NCBI RefSeq assembly: GCF_041429785.1
Contig: NZ_CP163423.1
Coordinates: 62,001-126,000, forward strand
DNA: 64,000 bases
DNA from: Fretibacter rubidus
Lineage (GTDB): Bacteria > Pseudomonadota > Alphaproteobacteria > Caulobacterales > Maricaulaceae
Direction: 5' to 3'
Part shown: positions 8,901 to 18,363 of the stretch, piece by piece
How positions within the stretch are numbered: the stretch's first letter is position 1
How the letters are laid out: each line of letters opens with the position of its first letter
Position numbers and translations under genes: made by a program
The notes under the pieces: generated by a model
What the model was told of the DNA's origin: nothing
Databases searched by the model: none
The model's input: the letters and a program-made list of their open reading frames with translations, nothing else

Positions 8901-11900
8901 ACCGATGGAGACGGCATCATCAATAGCCTAGACATTGATGCTGATAATGACGGAATTACCGATAATATAGAGGCCCAATCTACAGCGGGTTATATCGCGC
9001 CAAGCGGCACAGCTGCGGGCATCACAGATGTGAATAATGACGGGCTCGATGATAATTACGACGCCCGTAACACCGCCAATGGCGGCGCTGGCCTGACGGC
9101 AAGCTCAACGGCGGCCACAATTGCGGATGCCCTGATCACGCCTGTCAATTCTGATGCAGGGGCCGCAACGGGTGCAGACGCAACGCCAGATTATCTTGAC
9201 AGAGACAGTGACGGCGACGGCGTATCTGATACCGTGGAAGCTGGCCTGACGGGTACAGCGACAGGGTTATCAAACGCAGCCAATGACGCCGATAGTGACG
9301 GGTTGTTTGATATTTTCGATGCGCAAAACGGCACAAATATATCTGACGGCTTTAACGTCAATGAAGGCATAAGCCCGCTTGACGGAACCCTGCCAGATGC
9401 GGGCGGCGATGCCTCTGTTGGCACGGCGACACCGCTGGTCAATGATTTGGACTACCGCGATATCAATGACGCGCCTGTCGCGCAAAACGATAGCCTTGGC
9501 GGCGGGGAACATGACAGCGTCACCTTTAATATACTCGGTGATAACGGCAACACTATAGATAGCGACCCAGACGGTGATAGCCTAAGCGTGAGCCGCGTTG
9601 CCACGGGGAATGCAGAAGCTGTCTTGACTGGATTGTCAAATGGTACAGGCATCGGGAGTGCAGTAGCAGGATCAACGGGCGGCACATTTACTGTGGCGGC
9701 CAACGGCACCACCACCTTTAATCCCGGCTCTGATTTTGATGATTTAGCTGTGGGAGAAACGCGCACAACAGAGGTCGTTTACCAGATTGATGACGGTAAG
9801 GGCGGAACAGATACCGCTGTCGTGACATATGTTGTGACAGGTGTGAATGACGTGATTGTCCCCGTCGTTCCGGGCGACCCCAATCCACCGTCAGACCCGA
9901 ATAATTACATTCCGCCGCAGACAGGCGTGGACGGCACAGCGGTGAGCGCTTTTGACCTTACGCCTTATTTCACGGACGTCGATACGACGGATGTATTGAC
10001 CCTGTCGATTACGCCGACTGATTTACCGCAAGGCCTGACATTTGACGGAACAGCGATTTCTGGCACGCCAAGTGCTGATGCCTCGCAAGGCGGGGTGGGC
10101 GGCGTTTATACCATCCCCGTGACAGTCACGGACGGCAATGGCGATAGCTTCACGACTAATGTGACTTACACGATCACAAACCCTGCGCCGGTTGCAGACA
10201 ATGACGCCTTAACCGGGACCGAGGACACGGCCACCACCGCCTTTAATGTCTTTGATGATAACGGCGTCGATATTGACCGCGACCCTGATGGTGACGTGAT
10301 AATTGTCACGCGTGTTGTGTCAGGCAATGACGTCACCGCTTTGTCATCAGAAACGGACGGCACAAATGTTGGGACCGCGATTGCGGGTTCTAACGGCGGA
10401 TTGTTTACCGTCAATAGCAACGGCAAAGCGACGTTTCAAACCAATGGAGAGTTTGACGATTTGGCCGTAGGCGACACACGCGTGACCGAGATTGTCTACC
10501 AAATTGATGACGGGCAGGGCGGCACAGACACAGCGCTCGTGAGCTATACTGTGACTGGCGTGAATGACGTGATTGTGCCCGTCGTGCCGGGGGACCCAAA
10601 TCCACCGACCGATCCGAATAATTATATTCCGTCGCAGACCGGCATAGACGGACAAACGCAGACGGCTTTGGATTTAACGCCTTATTTCACCGACCCGGAT
10701 GGGGATAGCTTGACGCTGTCTATCGCGCCCGCTGACCTGCCTGCTGGTCTGATGTTTGACGGCACAACGATTTCTGGCACGCTGGATAACAGCGCCTCAC
10801 AAGGCGGTATTAATGGGGTCTATACCATCCCCGTGACAGTCACGGACGGCAATGGCGATAGCTTCACGACTAATGTGACTTACACCGTTACCAACCCCGC
10901 TCCGACCGCCGTGAATGACAGTTACATGACGGCAGAAGACACGCCAATTTCGGTCAATGTGGTCACGGATAATGACACGGACCCCGATGGTGACGCGCTT
11001 GTCATTGACAGCGCAGCCTTGCCTGACGGCACGGTCATTCCGCTCGGCGTGGCGACTGTGGTGACACAGGGCATAGTGACGATTAATCCTGATGGCAGCG
11101 TCGTCTTTGACTCTGCTGATGACTTCAATGGTGATTTCGTCTTTGGCTATACGGTGACTGACAGCGAAGGCGGTACGGATGTCGCGACCGCCACGATTAC
11201 TGTCACGCCTGTGAATGATCCGCCAACCCCCGTGACCCCGGGTGACCCGAACCCGCCGTCTGACCCGACGGATTATATCCCCGCACAAGCGGCTGTGGAT
11301 AGCGAGAGCTTCGCGCCGCTCGATTTGCGGCCCTATTTCACTGATATTGACGGCGATCCGTTAAGCATGGTCATCAACCCCGGCGACCTGCCTGCGGGGC
11401 TTGTCTTTGACGGCACGTTTATATCTGGTACGCTGGATGCGGATGCGTCCCAAGGGGGCTTGGGCGGTGTGTATACAATCCCGGTCGAGGTGAGTGACGG
11501 GCGCGGTGGTGTGTTCACGACCAATGTCACCATTACAATAACCAACCCTGCGCCTGACGCGCTTGATAATCTTGAAACGCTGTCAGAGGACGGTACGTTA
11601 TCGGCCAATGCGATTTCTGATAATGACGCCGTTAACGGCCAAGACAGTGACCCCGACGGTGACACGCTTATCGTAACCGCAGTCAACGGCACAGCCCTGA
11701 CATCGGGCGCGCAAATTACGCTCCCCAGCGGTGCGCTTCTGACGATGAATGCTGACGGGTCTTATGACTATGATCCAAATGGGCAATTTGAAACACTCCG
11801 CCCCGGAGAGAGTGCCGTGGATAGTTTTAGCTACACCCTATCAGACGGTGAGGGCGGCGTAGATAGCGCGACTGTCACCCTAACGATTTTAGGCGAGAAT

Positions 11901-14900
11901 GACGACCCAACCGCGACCACCAATGACAATACTGTGCCCGCCGATGGGTCCGTGAATGCCACGGGTGATATGATTACTGACAATGACGGCGCAGGCCCTG
12001 ATAGTGATGTCGAGCCCGGCCCGCTAAGCCTTGTTGACATTAACGGTGACAGCGTCACGGCTTTGCCTGTGAATGTGTCTGGCACTTACGGCACATTAAC
12101 TGTCGATAGCACGGGCGAATATATATATGTCGTTGATCCAACTAACCCCGATGTTGTTGCTTCACCTGATGGGATGACCCTTACAGAGGTGTTCACCTAT
12201 ACTGTGGAGGACGCAGACGGCGGCACGGATACGTCCATTCTGAGCATTACGATTAACGGAATAAATGACGCCCCAATCCCAGTTGTCCCGGGTGATCCCA
12301 ATGCGCCGTCTGATCCAACGGCTTATATCCCAGGACAAAGCGCGGTGGATAGCGAGGTGGTGATCCCATTTGACCTGAGCCCATATTTTGCAGACCCCGA
12401 CACGGGCGACACTGTTACTTTGTCGATTGACCCAACTGACCTGCCAGCAGGACTAAGCTTTGACGGCACGTCTATTTCGGGCACACCCAATGCGGATGCG
12501 TCCCAGGGCGGCGTGAACGGGCATTACATAATCCCAGTGACCGCAACGGATAGCTCTGGGGCAACGTTTATCACGCAAGTCAGCTATAGCGTGACCAATC
12601 CTGCCCCGATTGCGCAAGACGACGCGCTGAGCATTGGCGAAGATACGCCCACACTATCTGGCTCTGTCATGACTGATAACGGCAACGGCATCGACCTTGA
12701 CCCAGATGGTGATATGATAAGCGTATCGCTTGTAAACGGTGCGGCTGGCAATGTCGGCACAGCGGTTGCAGGCAGCAATGGAGGCCTGTTTACGGTCAAT
12801 CCCGACGGCAGCTATAGCTTTGCGACCAATGGTGATTTTGAGGAGTTAGACACGGGCGAAAGCACGACGACAGATATCACTTATCAGATTACAGATGGTG
12901 AAGGCGGTGTCTCGATGGCCACTGTCACGGTCACCATCAATGGGGCGAATGACGCACCGATTGTTATCGACCCGCTAGACCCGACCAATCCCAACCCTGT
13001 GGTGCCTGACCAAATAGGCAATGATAGCGAAGCGCTGAGCCCTTTTGATGCGTCGATTTATTTTACTGACCCTGATGTGGAACTGACCTTCTTTAATTTG
13101 GAAGGTCAGCCAAGTTGGATGAGCATTGATACGTTTTCTGGAACCATCACAGGCACACCGCCCGCGGATGCTTCCCAAGGTGGACCTGGCAATAATGGCA
13201 GCTATCCAATCACCATTGTCGCGCTTGACCCTGATGGGGCCGAAACCCGCGTGACCATTAATTACGTGATTGCCAATCCAGCCCCCGTTGCGGTGGACGA
13301 TGCTTATACAGCGCCAGAGGACGGTACAGTGTCGGGCAATGTCATAACAGCTTCGGACTCTGATCCAGACGGCGATACGCTTAGCGTTAATCTGGTGAAC
13401 GGCAACGCGGCCAATGTCGGCACAGCGGTTGCTGGCTCGAATGGCGGTCTGTTCACCGTTGAGGCAGACGGCAATATCGTCTTTGACGCCAATGGTGACT
13501 TTGAGGGCCTTGACGACGGCGAGACGGCCACGACGACGATAAGCTATCAGGTTACAGATAGCGAAGGCGGCACATCTGACGCGACTGTTACTGTCACCGT
13601 TCAAGGCGCCAATGACGCGCCGATTGTGACGGGCACATTGGCGGCGCAAACGGGCACAGATAGTGTCGCGCAGCTGCCGTTTGATGCCAGCACAGTCTTC
13701 TCTGATGTGGACGGTGACACCTTATCCTATAGCTCACCTGACCTACCAAGCTGGATGAGCCTTGACAGCACAACAGGCATTATCACTGGCACACCACCGT
13801 CTGATGCGTCCCAAGGTGGGCCCAATTCTGATGGTGTCTACACGGTCACAGTTATTGGCTCTGACGGGGACGAAACAGTCTCAACAACGGTGAGCTATAG
13901 CTTTGTGAACCCAGCCCCCATCGCCGTTGATGACGTGCTTATGGGTGATGAAAACACAGCGACCAGCTTTGACGCTTTTGGCATGAACCCGGCTATGAAC
14001 GATGTCGACCCAGACGGTGATATCTTTACCGCCACACGGATTGCGACAGGCAGTGACGTCAGCGTTCTTTCAGTGCTAACTGACGGCACAGGCATTAATA
14101 GCGCGGTTGCAGGCTCAAACGGCGGCACATTCACCCTAGCGGCTGACGGCACGGTTGTGTTTAATCCGAACGGTGAATTTGATGATTTGGCCGTGGGTGA
14201 GACCCGCGTGACCGACGTTGTTTATCAAATCGATGACGGGCAAGGCGGCACAGATACAGCCGTGATTAGCTACACGGTGACAGGTGTGAATGACGCGCCC
14301 ATCCCAGTGGTGCCGGGGGATGTAAATCCACCGTCTGATCCCAGTGATTATATCCCGGGGCAAGCGGTCGTTGATAACAGCCCAGCCACGCCATTTGATC
14401 TGACACCCTATTTTGGTGACCCGGATACGAGTGACACGGTAACGCTTTCAATTAATCCAGCTGATCTGCCCCTTGGGCTTTCCTTTGACGGCACGTCCAT
14501 TATTGGTACGCCAGATAATAGCGCGTCCCAAGGGGGCCCTAATGGTGACGGTGTTTACACCATCGCTGTGACAGCCACGGACGGAAACGGCGGCACATTT
14601 GTAACCAATGTTGTTTACAGCGTGACGAACCCTGTCCCTGTTGTGGATACAGCCGTAGGCCCGCAGTCCGCCGTGGACGCGCAAGCCGTCTCTATCCCAA
14701 CAGATTTCTCTGACCCGGATGGTGATGTCCTCAGCTACTCTGCGACAGGATTGCCGAGTGGTCTGAGCATTGACGCCGCAACAGGTGTCATCTCTGGCAC
14801 GCTGGATAATTCCGATAGCCAGATTAACGGTGGTGTGTTCACGATTGTGGTCACAGCCGATGACGGCGAAGGCGGCACGGTCACAGATACATTTGATTTG

Positions 14901-17900
14901 ACCGTCACCAACCCGGCACCGATAGCCGTTGATGACGCCGCCACAGTATCAGAGGACGCCTCAGTAACAGGGAACGTCATTGCCCCCAATGATAGCGACC
15001 CTGACGGTGACGTCCTTGTCGTGACTGAGGTTGGCGGCGGTTCGGCCAATCTATCGACCCCGATTGCGGGTGATAATGGCGGGTTGTTTACAATCAATCC
15101 TGATGGCAGCTATGTCTTTGACGCCAGCGGTGACTTTGAAGGCCTTGATGTCGGCGAGACCGCAACAACTTCGGTAACGTACCAAATCAGTGACGGTGAG
15201 GGCGGCTTTGATACCGCCACGCTGACAGTCACGGTAAACGGTGAGAATGACGCACCGACGCCTGTTGTGCCGGGTGACCCCAATGGTCCCGTCGACCCAA
15301 GCGCCTATATTCCGGCGCAAACGGTCACAGATGCGGACCCTATAACGCCGCTGGATACATCAGTTTACTTTACCGATATTGACGGTGAACCGCTAAGCTT
15401 TACCAGCCCCGATATGCCGAGCTGGATGACCCTTGACCCTGTTACGGGTATCATCACGGGCACACCGCCTGCGGACGCGTCCCAAGGCGGGCCGAACGGT
15501 GATGGTGTTTATCCTGTTACAGTCACGGTCACGGATCCTGACGGCGAGAGCTTTAGCACGGTGGTGAGCTTTTCAGCTGAAAACCCAGCCCCAACGGCTG
15601 TGGATGATGCTTTCACAACGCCAGAGGATACAGCTCTGTCGGGTAATATCGTCGCCAATGATACTGACCCTGATGGTGATGTGCTTAGCGTTGACGCCGT
15701 GTCCCTTGCGGACGGAACCGTTGTGCCGCTGGGCAGTGCGACCCTCCTTCCAGAGGGTGAGTTGACGGTGAACACGGACGGCAGCTTTGACTTTAACCCC
15801 ACGCCCGATTTTAACGGAGAGCTTATCTTGGGCTATGTCGTCACAGACAGCGAGGGCGGCACAGACATCGGTGCGGTGACCATCACCGTGACACCAGTCA
15901 ATGACGCCCCTGTCACCAGCGGCTTACTCCCACAAAGTGGTGAGGACGGTACGCCGCTCACGCCGGTTGATCTAAGTGCCGGCTTTTCTGATGTGGACGG
16001 CGACCCGCTGACCTTATCTGTCAATCCAAGCGACCTTCCGCCCGGCGTTAGCTTTAACGGCAGCACATTGGTCGGCACGCCTGACAACACAGCCAGCCAA
16101 GGCGGGCCAAATGGTGATGGTGTTTATACCATTGTTGTGACGGCCACAGACCCTGACGGTGAACAGGTGAGCACCTTTGTGACACTGACCATCACCAATC
16201 CTGGCCCACAAGCCGTTAATGACGGCGTTGTTATTGTCCAAGAAGACGTGCCGATGGTGATTGACGTGCTTGGCAATGACATTGACCCTGACGGCGACGC
16301 TGTCGCAGTGACCTCTGTTGACGGACAACCCATTAGTCTGGGTAGCCCTGTGACCCTAGGCAGCGGCGGGATTGTCTCGCTGAACCCAGACGGGACGCTG
16401 ACTTACGCGCCGCTCGCGGGACAGTCAGGTGATGATAGCTTTAGCTATGTCGTCACCGACGCTGACGGGGCGTCTGATACGGCCACGGTTGTGATTAGCA
16501 CCCAGCCTGTGAACGATGCGCCAGAATTGGTGATTGATCCTGCGAACCCGGATGTCAGCTTGCCGCCGCAGTCCCATATGGACGGAGAGTTGATTGAGCC
16601 TGTATCAATTGCGGATGTCTTTACCGATGTCGATGGTGACACTTTAAGCTTTAGCGCAACGGGCTTGCCGCCAGGCTTGAGCCTTGATTCAACGACGGGT
16701 CTTGTGACGGGCACCTTATTGCCGGGCGCTAGTGCTAATGGGCCTTATACTGTGATCATCACGGCAACTGACGCGGGCGGATTGTCTGTCAGCACAGACT
16801 TTGTTTGGGCAGTGGATAATGTTGCCCCGACGGCTGAGCCGATAGCGCCTGTTGATGCTGTGGACGGCGAAGGGGTTGTCATTCCAACGGCATCTGCCTT
16901 TACTGACTTGGACGGCGATAGCCTGACCTTTGCGGCCTTTGATTTGCCCGATGGCCTTAGCATTGACCCACAAACAGGTGTCATATCAGGCACGCTGGGC
17001 GGCTCTGCGAGCCAAGACGGACCTTATGTCATTACGGTTACGGCGACAGACGCGCAAGGAGAGACGGTGTCGACGACAGTCGAGCTTAGCATTGATAACC
17101 CCGCACCTGTTGTGGGTAATGTGGTGGTGCAGCCTGTCACATCGGGCCAAAGCGTCTTCATTGATGTTGGCGTGATGACAAGCGATCCAGACGGTGACGG
17201 CACAGTAAGCTATAGCTCGCCTGACTTACCAGAGGGCCTTTTGATTGACCCGAATACAGGCGTCATTACAGGTAGCCCATTAGCGTCAAATGCGCCTGTG
17301 ACGTTCACAGTGCTTGTGGATGACGGAGAGGGCGGTGTGACGTCTGTGACGCTAAGCTTAAACGTCACCGAAGATGCCTTTGCGCTCGACCCTGTTAATC
17401 CTGACGGTAGGCTTGTCGATATGGACCGCTTTGATGACCATTCTGAGGCGCCTAGCGCGCCAATGGATACAGTCGCCCGCATTGACATGCAGCGCTGGTT
17501 TAACGACCGCCGCACTCATGACGTGGCCATAGGCGGATATCACCGAGGCGATGCGAGCTTCTTAGGCGGAGTTGTTAAGATTGGCGCGCCAGATTACGGG
17601 CCAGAGGCCGCAATTATGGTGGAGGCTGTGGCGAGCGCTCATGCGGTTACTGTGCATTTGACTGACAGTATTGGCGAAAGTGGCGATGTATCAGTGCGCT
17701 CTTGGGACGTCAGTCCCGCACGCGGCGGCGCTTTTCCGGCTTGGGTCGATTACACACGCGGCCAAGATGCGTTGATTATCAACCGTTCGTTAGAGCAGCA
17801 AACCATGCAGCTTCGGGTGCGCGCTCTGCTGGATGATGGCCGTAGCATCACAACCCTAGTGGATGTTGATTTGCACCGCGGTATTATTGAGCGGGCTGGC

Positions 17901-17996
17901 CCCGCGATGAGCGCGGATCAAACGCTGGATCAACAGCTGCATTTGGCAACACAAACGGATAGTATTGACCGCGAGCTTGTGAAAGCGTTTGGTTAG
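5922..17996 (+). CDS. Giant LEPR-x-LL / DUF4347 repetitive surface protein
   Basis: 4024 residues from the ATG at 5922, which has AAGGA seven bases upstream; a GTG at 5874 lacks a ribosome site. The N-terminus has no classical signal peptide but carries LEPRILLDAA (residues 36-45), the short motif that marks large exported repeat proteins. DUF4347 spans ~211-376 (SVHIISHGRSG, LLYGCDFGAG, GADVAASHDDTG). Residues ~965-1012 are Asp-rich thrombospondin-3-like calcium repeats. The bulk, to ~3825, is tandem cadherin-like and putative-Ig (He_PIG) units, with about a dozen copies around DASQGG and PAGLSFDGTSISGTP. The last ~200 residues form a distinct non-repetitive domain. No RTX nonapeptides are seen. 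Probably a calcium-stabilised adhesin or biofilm matrix protein exported by the neighbouring TolC/HlyD/M50 genes; function not proven. Confidence 0.9.
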   Translation: MSKTKTPHHTSKPQPNATDLKIARDISRQKLGLSALEPRILLDAAAMVTGAEMALDVLSQNEAQDGLDMIFDPAPADADAPLSEHDISLEILADLSVSPTQDGTKPVIVPIMPPTDISRNYSVMPDVTDADLTALDLEKNIISTPIMDRIDLGDVEGKDTAFVPISERLDITAIEGKTLATPIAEPLSEGEIADVIMETMDADTVRDAAGDPYQSIVFIDGGVADYQSIIDSFDPRTEVHILSSASDGVEQIAAILSGRSGIDSVHIISHGRSGTLDLGDAKLTEASIMGRHADEMAIIRGALDLGADILLYGCDFGAGIRGDNALTALAAATGADVAASHDDTGAADLGGDWDLEVVIGTIEATIVSAPAYAGLLAPPVVDLNGVADAGVNFETSFQPTTGNIFPIFDFDVAISSDTGLIDSVTIDFAGIVDVGSELAYHSGPSGGTAFFLTPGTQSATVDIGGGVQLSVTRNGNSFTVTGLAGAATPDVNIQTFLSQFLFGDLAPTATEGARTATVTVTDASASSTAVSTINVHYFPNAGDDVNSVSANAVAPITGNVLSNDTDATAGDVLSISEVDSYSASVGQPYVSTYGTLTLNSDGSYSYAVDTLNATVLGLRSGAVITDIIAYTVVDSLGNADTAFLTVTINGVDEVPIATDNTNSVTHVDAPITTGNVIFDDDGNGVDSGDRPLSKLVWENEFGSEQTVGGSVVNIDGVLVTLTSTDPLSNAGGGNHAVSYGTNGGHTGYLRFTAEAGEATNTAHEMNVAFSEPVTNVAFTLADLDWSQATSWQDQFTIIGLLDGQVVDLSAQVSGTVVQVGDGTFYGTGQVPNTEAHGNVNVLFNTPVDEIRILYNFGPDATVRDGFQIGALSDISWQSTAVPRVGAVDGATANVGTQVAGTYGFFTINGDGSYTYEVDATNADVIALSGTGTLTDSIPYTLIDTVDNTGNTDVANLTVTINAQPVDTDGDGINDVDDVDDDNDGILDTLETGDTDGDGIINSLDIDADNDGITDNIEAQSTAGYIAPSGTAAGITDVNNDGLDDNYDARNTANGGAGLTASSTAATIADALITPVNSDAGAATGADATPDYLDRDSDGDGVSDTVEAGLTGTATGLSNAANDADSDGLFDIFDAQNGTNISDGFNVNEGISPLDGTLPDAGGDASVGTATPLVNDLDYRDINDAPVAQNDSLGGGEHDSVTFNILGDNGNTIDSDPDGDSLSVSRVATGNAEAVLTGLSNGTGIGSAVAGSTGGTFTVAANGTTTFNPGSDFDDLAVGETRTTEVVYQIDDGKGGTDTAVVTYVVTGVNDVIVPVVPGDPNPPSDPNNYIPPQTGVDGTAVSAFDLTPYFTDVDTTDVLTLSITPTDLPQGLTFDGTAISGTPSADASQGGVGGVYTIPVTVTDGNGDSFTTNVTYTITNPAPVADNDALTGTEDTATTAFNVFDDNGVDIDRDPDGDVIIVTRVVSGNDVTALSSETDGTNVGTAIAGSNGGLFTVNSNGKATFQTNGEFDDLAVGDTRVTEIVYQIDDGQGGTDTALVSYTVTGVNDVIVPVVPGDPNPPTDPNNYIPSQTGIDGQTQTALDLTPYFTDPDGDSLTLSIAPADLPAGLMFDGTTISGTLDNSASQGGINGVYTIPVTVTDGNGDSFTTNVTYTVTNPAPTAVNDSYMTAEDTPISVNVVTDNDTDPDGDALVIDSAALPDGTVIPLGVATVVTQGIVTINPDGSVVFDSADDFNGDFVFGYTVTDSEGGTDVATATITVTPVNDPPTPVTPGDPNPPSDPTDYIPAQAAVDSESFAPLDLRPYFTDIDGDPLSMVINPGDLPAGLVFDGTFISGTLDADASQGGLGGVYTIPVEVSDGRGGVFTTNVTITITNPAPDALDNLETLSEDGTLSANAISDNDAVNGQDSDPDGDTLIVTAVNGTALTSGAQITLPSGALLTMNADGSYDYDPNGQFETLRPGESAVDSFSYTLSDGEGGVDSATVTLTILGENDDPTATTNDNTVPADGSVNATGDMITDNDGAGPDSDVEPGPLSLVDINGDSVTALPVNVSGTYGTLTVDSTGEYIYVVDPTNPDVVASPDGMTLTEVFTYTVEDADGGTDTSILSITINGINDAPIPVVPGDPNAPSDPTAYIPGQSAVDSEVVIPFDLSPYFADPDTGDTVTLSIDPTDLPAGLSFDGTSISGTPNADASQGGVNGHYIIPVTATDSSGATFITQVSYSVTNPAPIAQDDALSIGEDTPTLSGSVMTDNGNGIDLDPDGDMISVSLVNGAAGNVGTAVAGSNGGLFTVNPDGSYSFATNGDFEELDTGESTTTDITYQITDGEGGVSMATVTVTINGANDAPIVIDPLDPTNPNPVVPDQIGNDSEALSPFDASIYFTDPDVELTFFNLEGQPSWMSIDTFSGTITGTPPADASQGGPGNNGSYPITIVALDPDGAETRVTINYVIANPAPVAVDDAYTAPEDGTVSGNVITASDSDPDGDTLSVNLVNGNAANVGTAVAGSNGGLFTVEADGNIVFDANGDFEGLDDGETATTTISYQVTDSEGGTSDATVTVTVQGANDAPIVTGTLAAQTGTDSVAQLPFDASTVFSDVDGDTLSYSSPDLPSWMSLDSTTGIITGTPPSDASQGGPNSDGVYTVTVIGSDGDETVSTTVSYSFVNPAPIAVDDVLMGDENTATSFDAFGMNPAMNDVDPDGDIFTATRIATGSDVSVLSVLTDGTGINSAVAGSNGGTFTLAADGTVVFNPNGEFDDLAVGETRVTDVVYQIDDGQGGTDTAVISYTVTGVNDAPIPVVPGDVNPPSDPSDYIPGQAVVDNSPATPFDLTPYFGDPDTSDTVTLSINPADLPLGLSFDGTSIIGTPDNSASQGGPNGDGVYTIAVTATDGNGGTFVTNVVYSVTNPVPVVDTAVGPQSAVDAQAVSIPTDFSDPDGDVLSYSATGLPSGLSIDAATGVISGTLDNSDSQINGGVFTIVVTADDGEGGTVTDTFDLTVTNPAPIAVDDAATVSEDASVTGNVIAPNDSDPDGDVLVVTEVGGGSANLSTPIAGDNGGLFTINPDGSYVFDASGDFEGLDVGETATTSVTYQISDGEGGFDTATLTVTVNGENDAPTPVVPGDPNGPVDPSAYIPAQTVTDADPITPLDTSVYFTDIDGEPLSFTSPDMPSWMTLDPVTGIITGTPPADASQGGPNGDGVYPVTVTVTDPDGESFSTVVSFSAENPAPTAVDDAFTTPEDTALSGNIVANDTDPDGDVLSVDAVSLADGTVVPLGSATLLPEGELTVNTDGSFDFNPTPDFNGELILGYVVTDSEGGTDIGAVTITVTPVNDAPVTSGLLPQSGEDGTPLTPVDLSAGFSDVDGDPLTLSVNPSDLPPGVSFNGSTLVGTPDNTASQGGPNGDGVYTIVVTATDPDGEQVSTFVTLTITNPGPQAVNDGVVIVQEDVPMVIDVLGNDIDPDGDAVAVTSVDGQPISLGSPVTLGSGGIVSLNPDGTLTYAPLAGQSGDDSFSYVVTDADGASDTATVVISTQPVNDAPELVIDPANPDVSLPPQSHMDGELIEPVSIADVFTDVDGDTLSFSATGLPPGLSLDSTTGLVTGTLLPGASANGPYTVIITATDAGGLSVSTDFVWAVDNVAPTAEPIAPVDAVDGEGVVIPTASAFTDLDGDSLTFAAFDLPDGLSIDPQTGVISGTLGGSASQDGPYVITVTATDAQGETVSTTVELSIDNPAPVVGNVVVQPVTSGQSVFIDVGVMTSDPDGDGTVSYSSPDLPEGLLIDPNTGVITGSPLASNAPVTFTVLVDDGEGGVTSVTLSLNVTEDAFALDPVNPDGRLVDMDRFDDHSEAPSAPMDTVARIDMQRWFNDRRTHDVAIGGYHRGDASFLGGVVKIGAPDYGPEAAIMVEAVASAHAVTVHLTDSIGESGDVSVRSWDVSPARGGAFPAWVDYTRGQDALIINRSLEQQTMQLRVRALLDDGRSITTLVDVDLHRGIIERAGPAMSADQTLDQQLHLATQTDSIDRELVKAFG
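10107..10171 (+). repeat. 65-bp exact direct repeat inside the giant gene (mate at 10821-10885)
   Basis: These 65 bases are identical to 10821-10885, including silent positions, although flanking repeat units differ at many silent sites. Both copies encode the same stretch of adjacent Ig-like units (YTIPVTVTDGNGDSF...). This points to recent duplication or gene conversion between neighbouring repeats 714 bp apart. Confidence 0.9.
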
Positions 17997-18018
17997 AACG
18001 TCTGCCTAATGTCCCGCT

Positions 18019-18054
18019 ATGACGGCGCTATCCTCTATGGGGTGGCGCCGTCAT
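18019..18054. terminator. 10-bp hairpin after the giant gene, between convergent genes
   Basis: ATGACGGCGC (18019-18028) pairs exactly with GCGCCGTCAT (18045-18054) around a 16-base loop, 22 bases after the giant gene stop and 15 bases before the end of the convergent small gene. There is no strong T-run; it probably acts as a two-way terminator or 3' end stabiliser. Confidence 0.55.
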
Positions 18055-18069
18055 GCCATTTAAATACGT

Positions 18070-18285
18070 CTAGCGTCCGCCGGTTTCAAACCCAAGGAGG
18101 TTCATTAAATGGACAAGCAGCATGAAACCCGTCGCGATACAGCCTAGAGCAATGATCATCCACGGGACCATGCGCGGTTTTAGCTTATCATGTTTGGCGA
18201 AATTTCGCTGAAACGCAACAATGCCGAGCCCTGCAACCAAGACAAGCGCAATCAGCGTATTGGTAAAATGTTGGTCTGCAAACAT
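18070..18285 (-). CDS. Small two-helix membrane protein, conserved hypothetical
   Basis: 71 residues with two hydrophobic segments (about 9-24 and 41-63) joined by a basic loop (RNFAKHDKLKPRM), ending in HLMNLLGFETGGR. Small alphaproteobacterial membrane proteins with a C-terminal HLxNLLGxETG motif are familiar to me as uncharacterised; I know no function. It lies downstream of the glycosyltransferase on the same strand with a gap of about 80 bases, so it may share its transcript. No catalytic residues are evident. Confidence 0.65.
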   Translation of the reverse strand: MFADQHFTNTLIALVLVAGLGIVAFQRNFAKHDKLKPRMVPWMIIALGCIATGFMLLVHLMNLLGFETGGR

Positions 18286-18363
18286 AGGTGACTAATTAAG
18301 ACACGCCATCTTGATTGCAAGTCTTGCACTTTCAAAAAGATGCTCGAGTGCTTTGTTTGTGTC

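Noticed and set aside
12975..13649. 224-codon minus-strand open frame inside the giant gene, and a similar one at 10797-11288
   Set aside because: They are mirror frames created by the repetitive, GC-skewed codons of the Ig-like units; no ribosome site or family resemblance, and they recur at the same place in each repeat.
9800..16300. Regular repeats considered as CRISPR or tandem satellite
   Set aside because: The periodicity is that of protein domains (~250-450 bases) in an open frame, with diverged units and no short fixed repeats with spacers.
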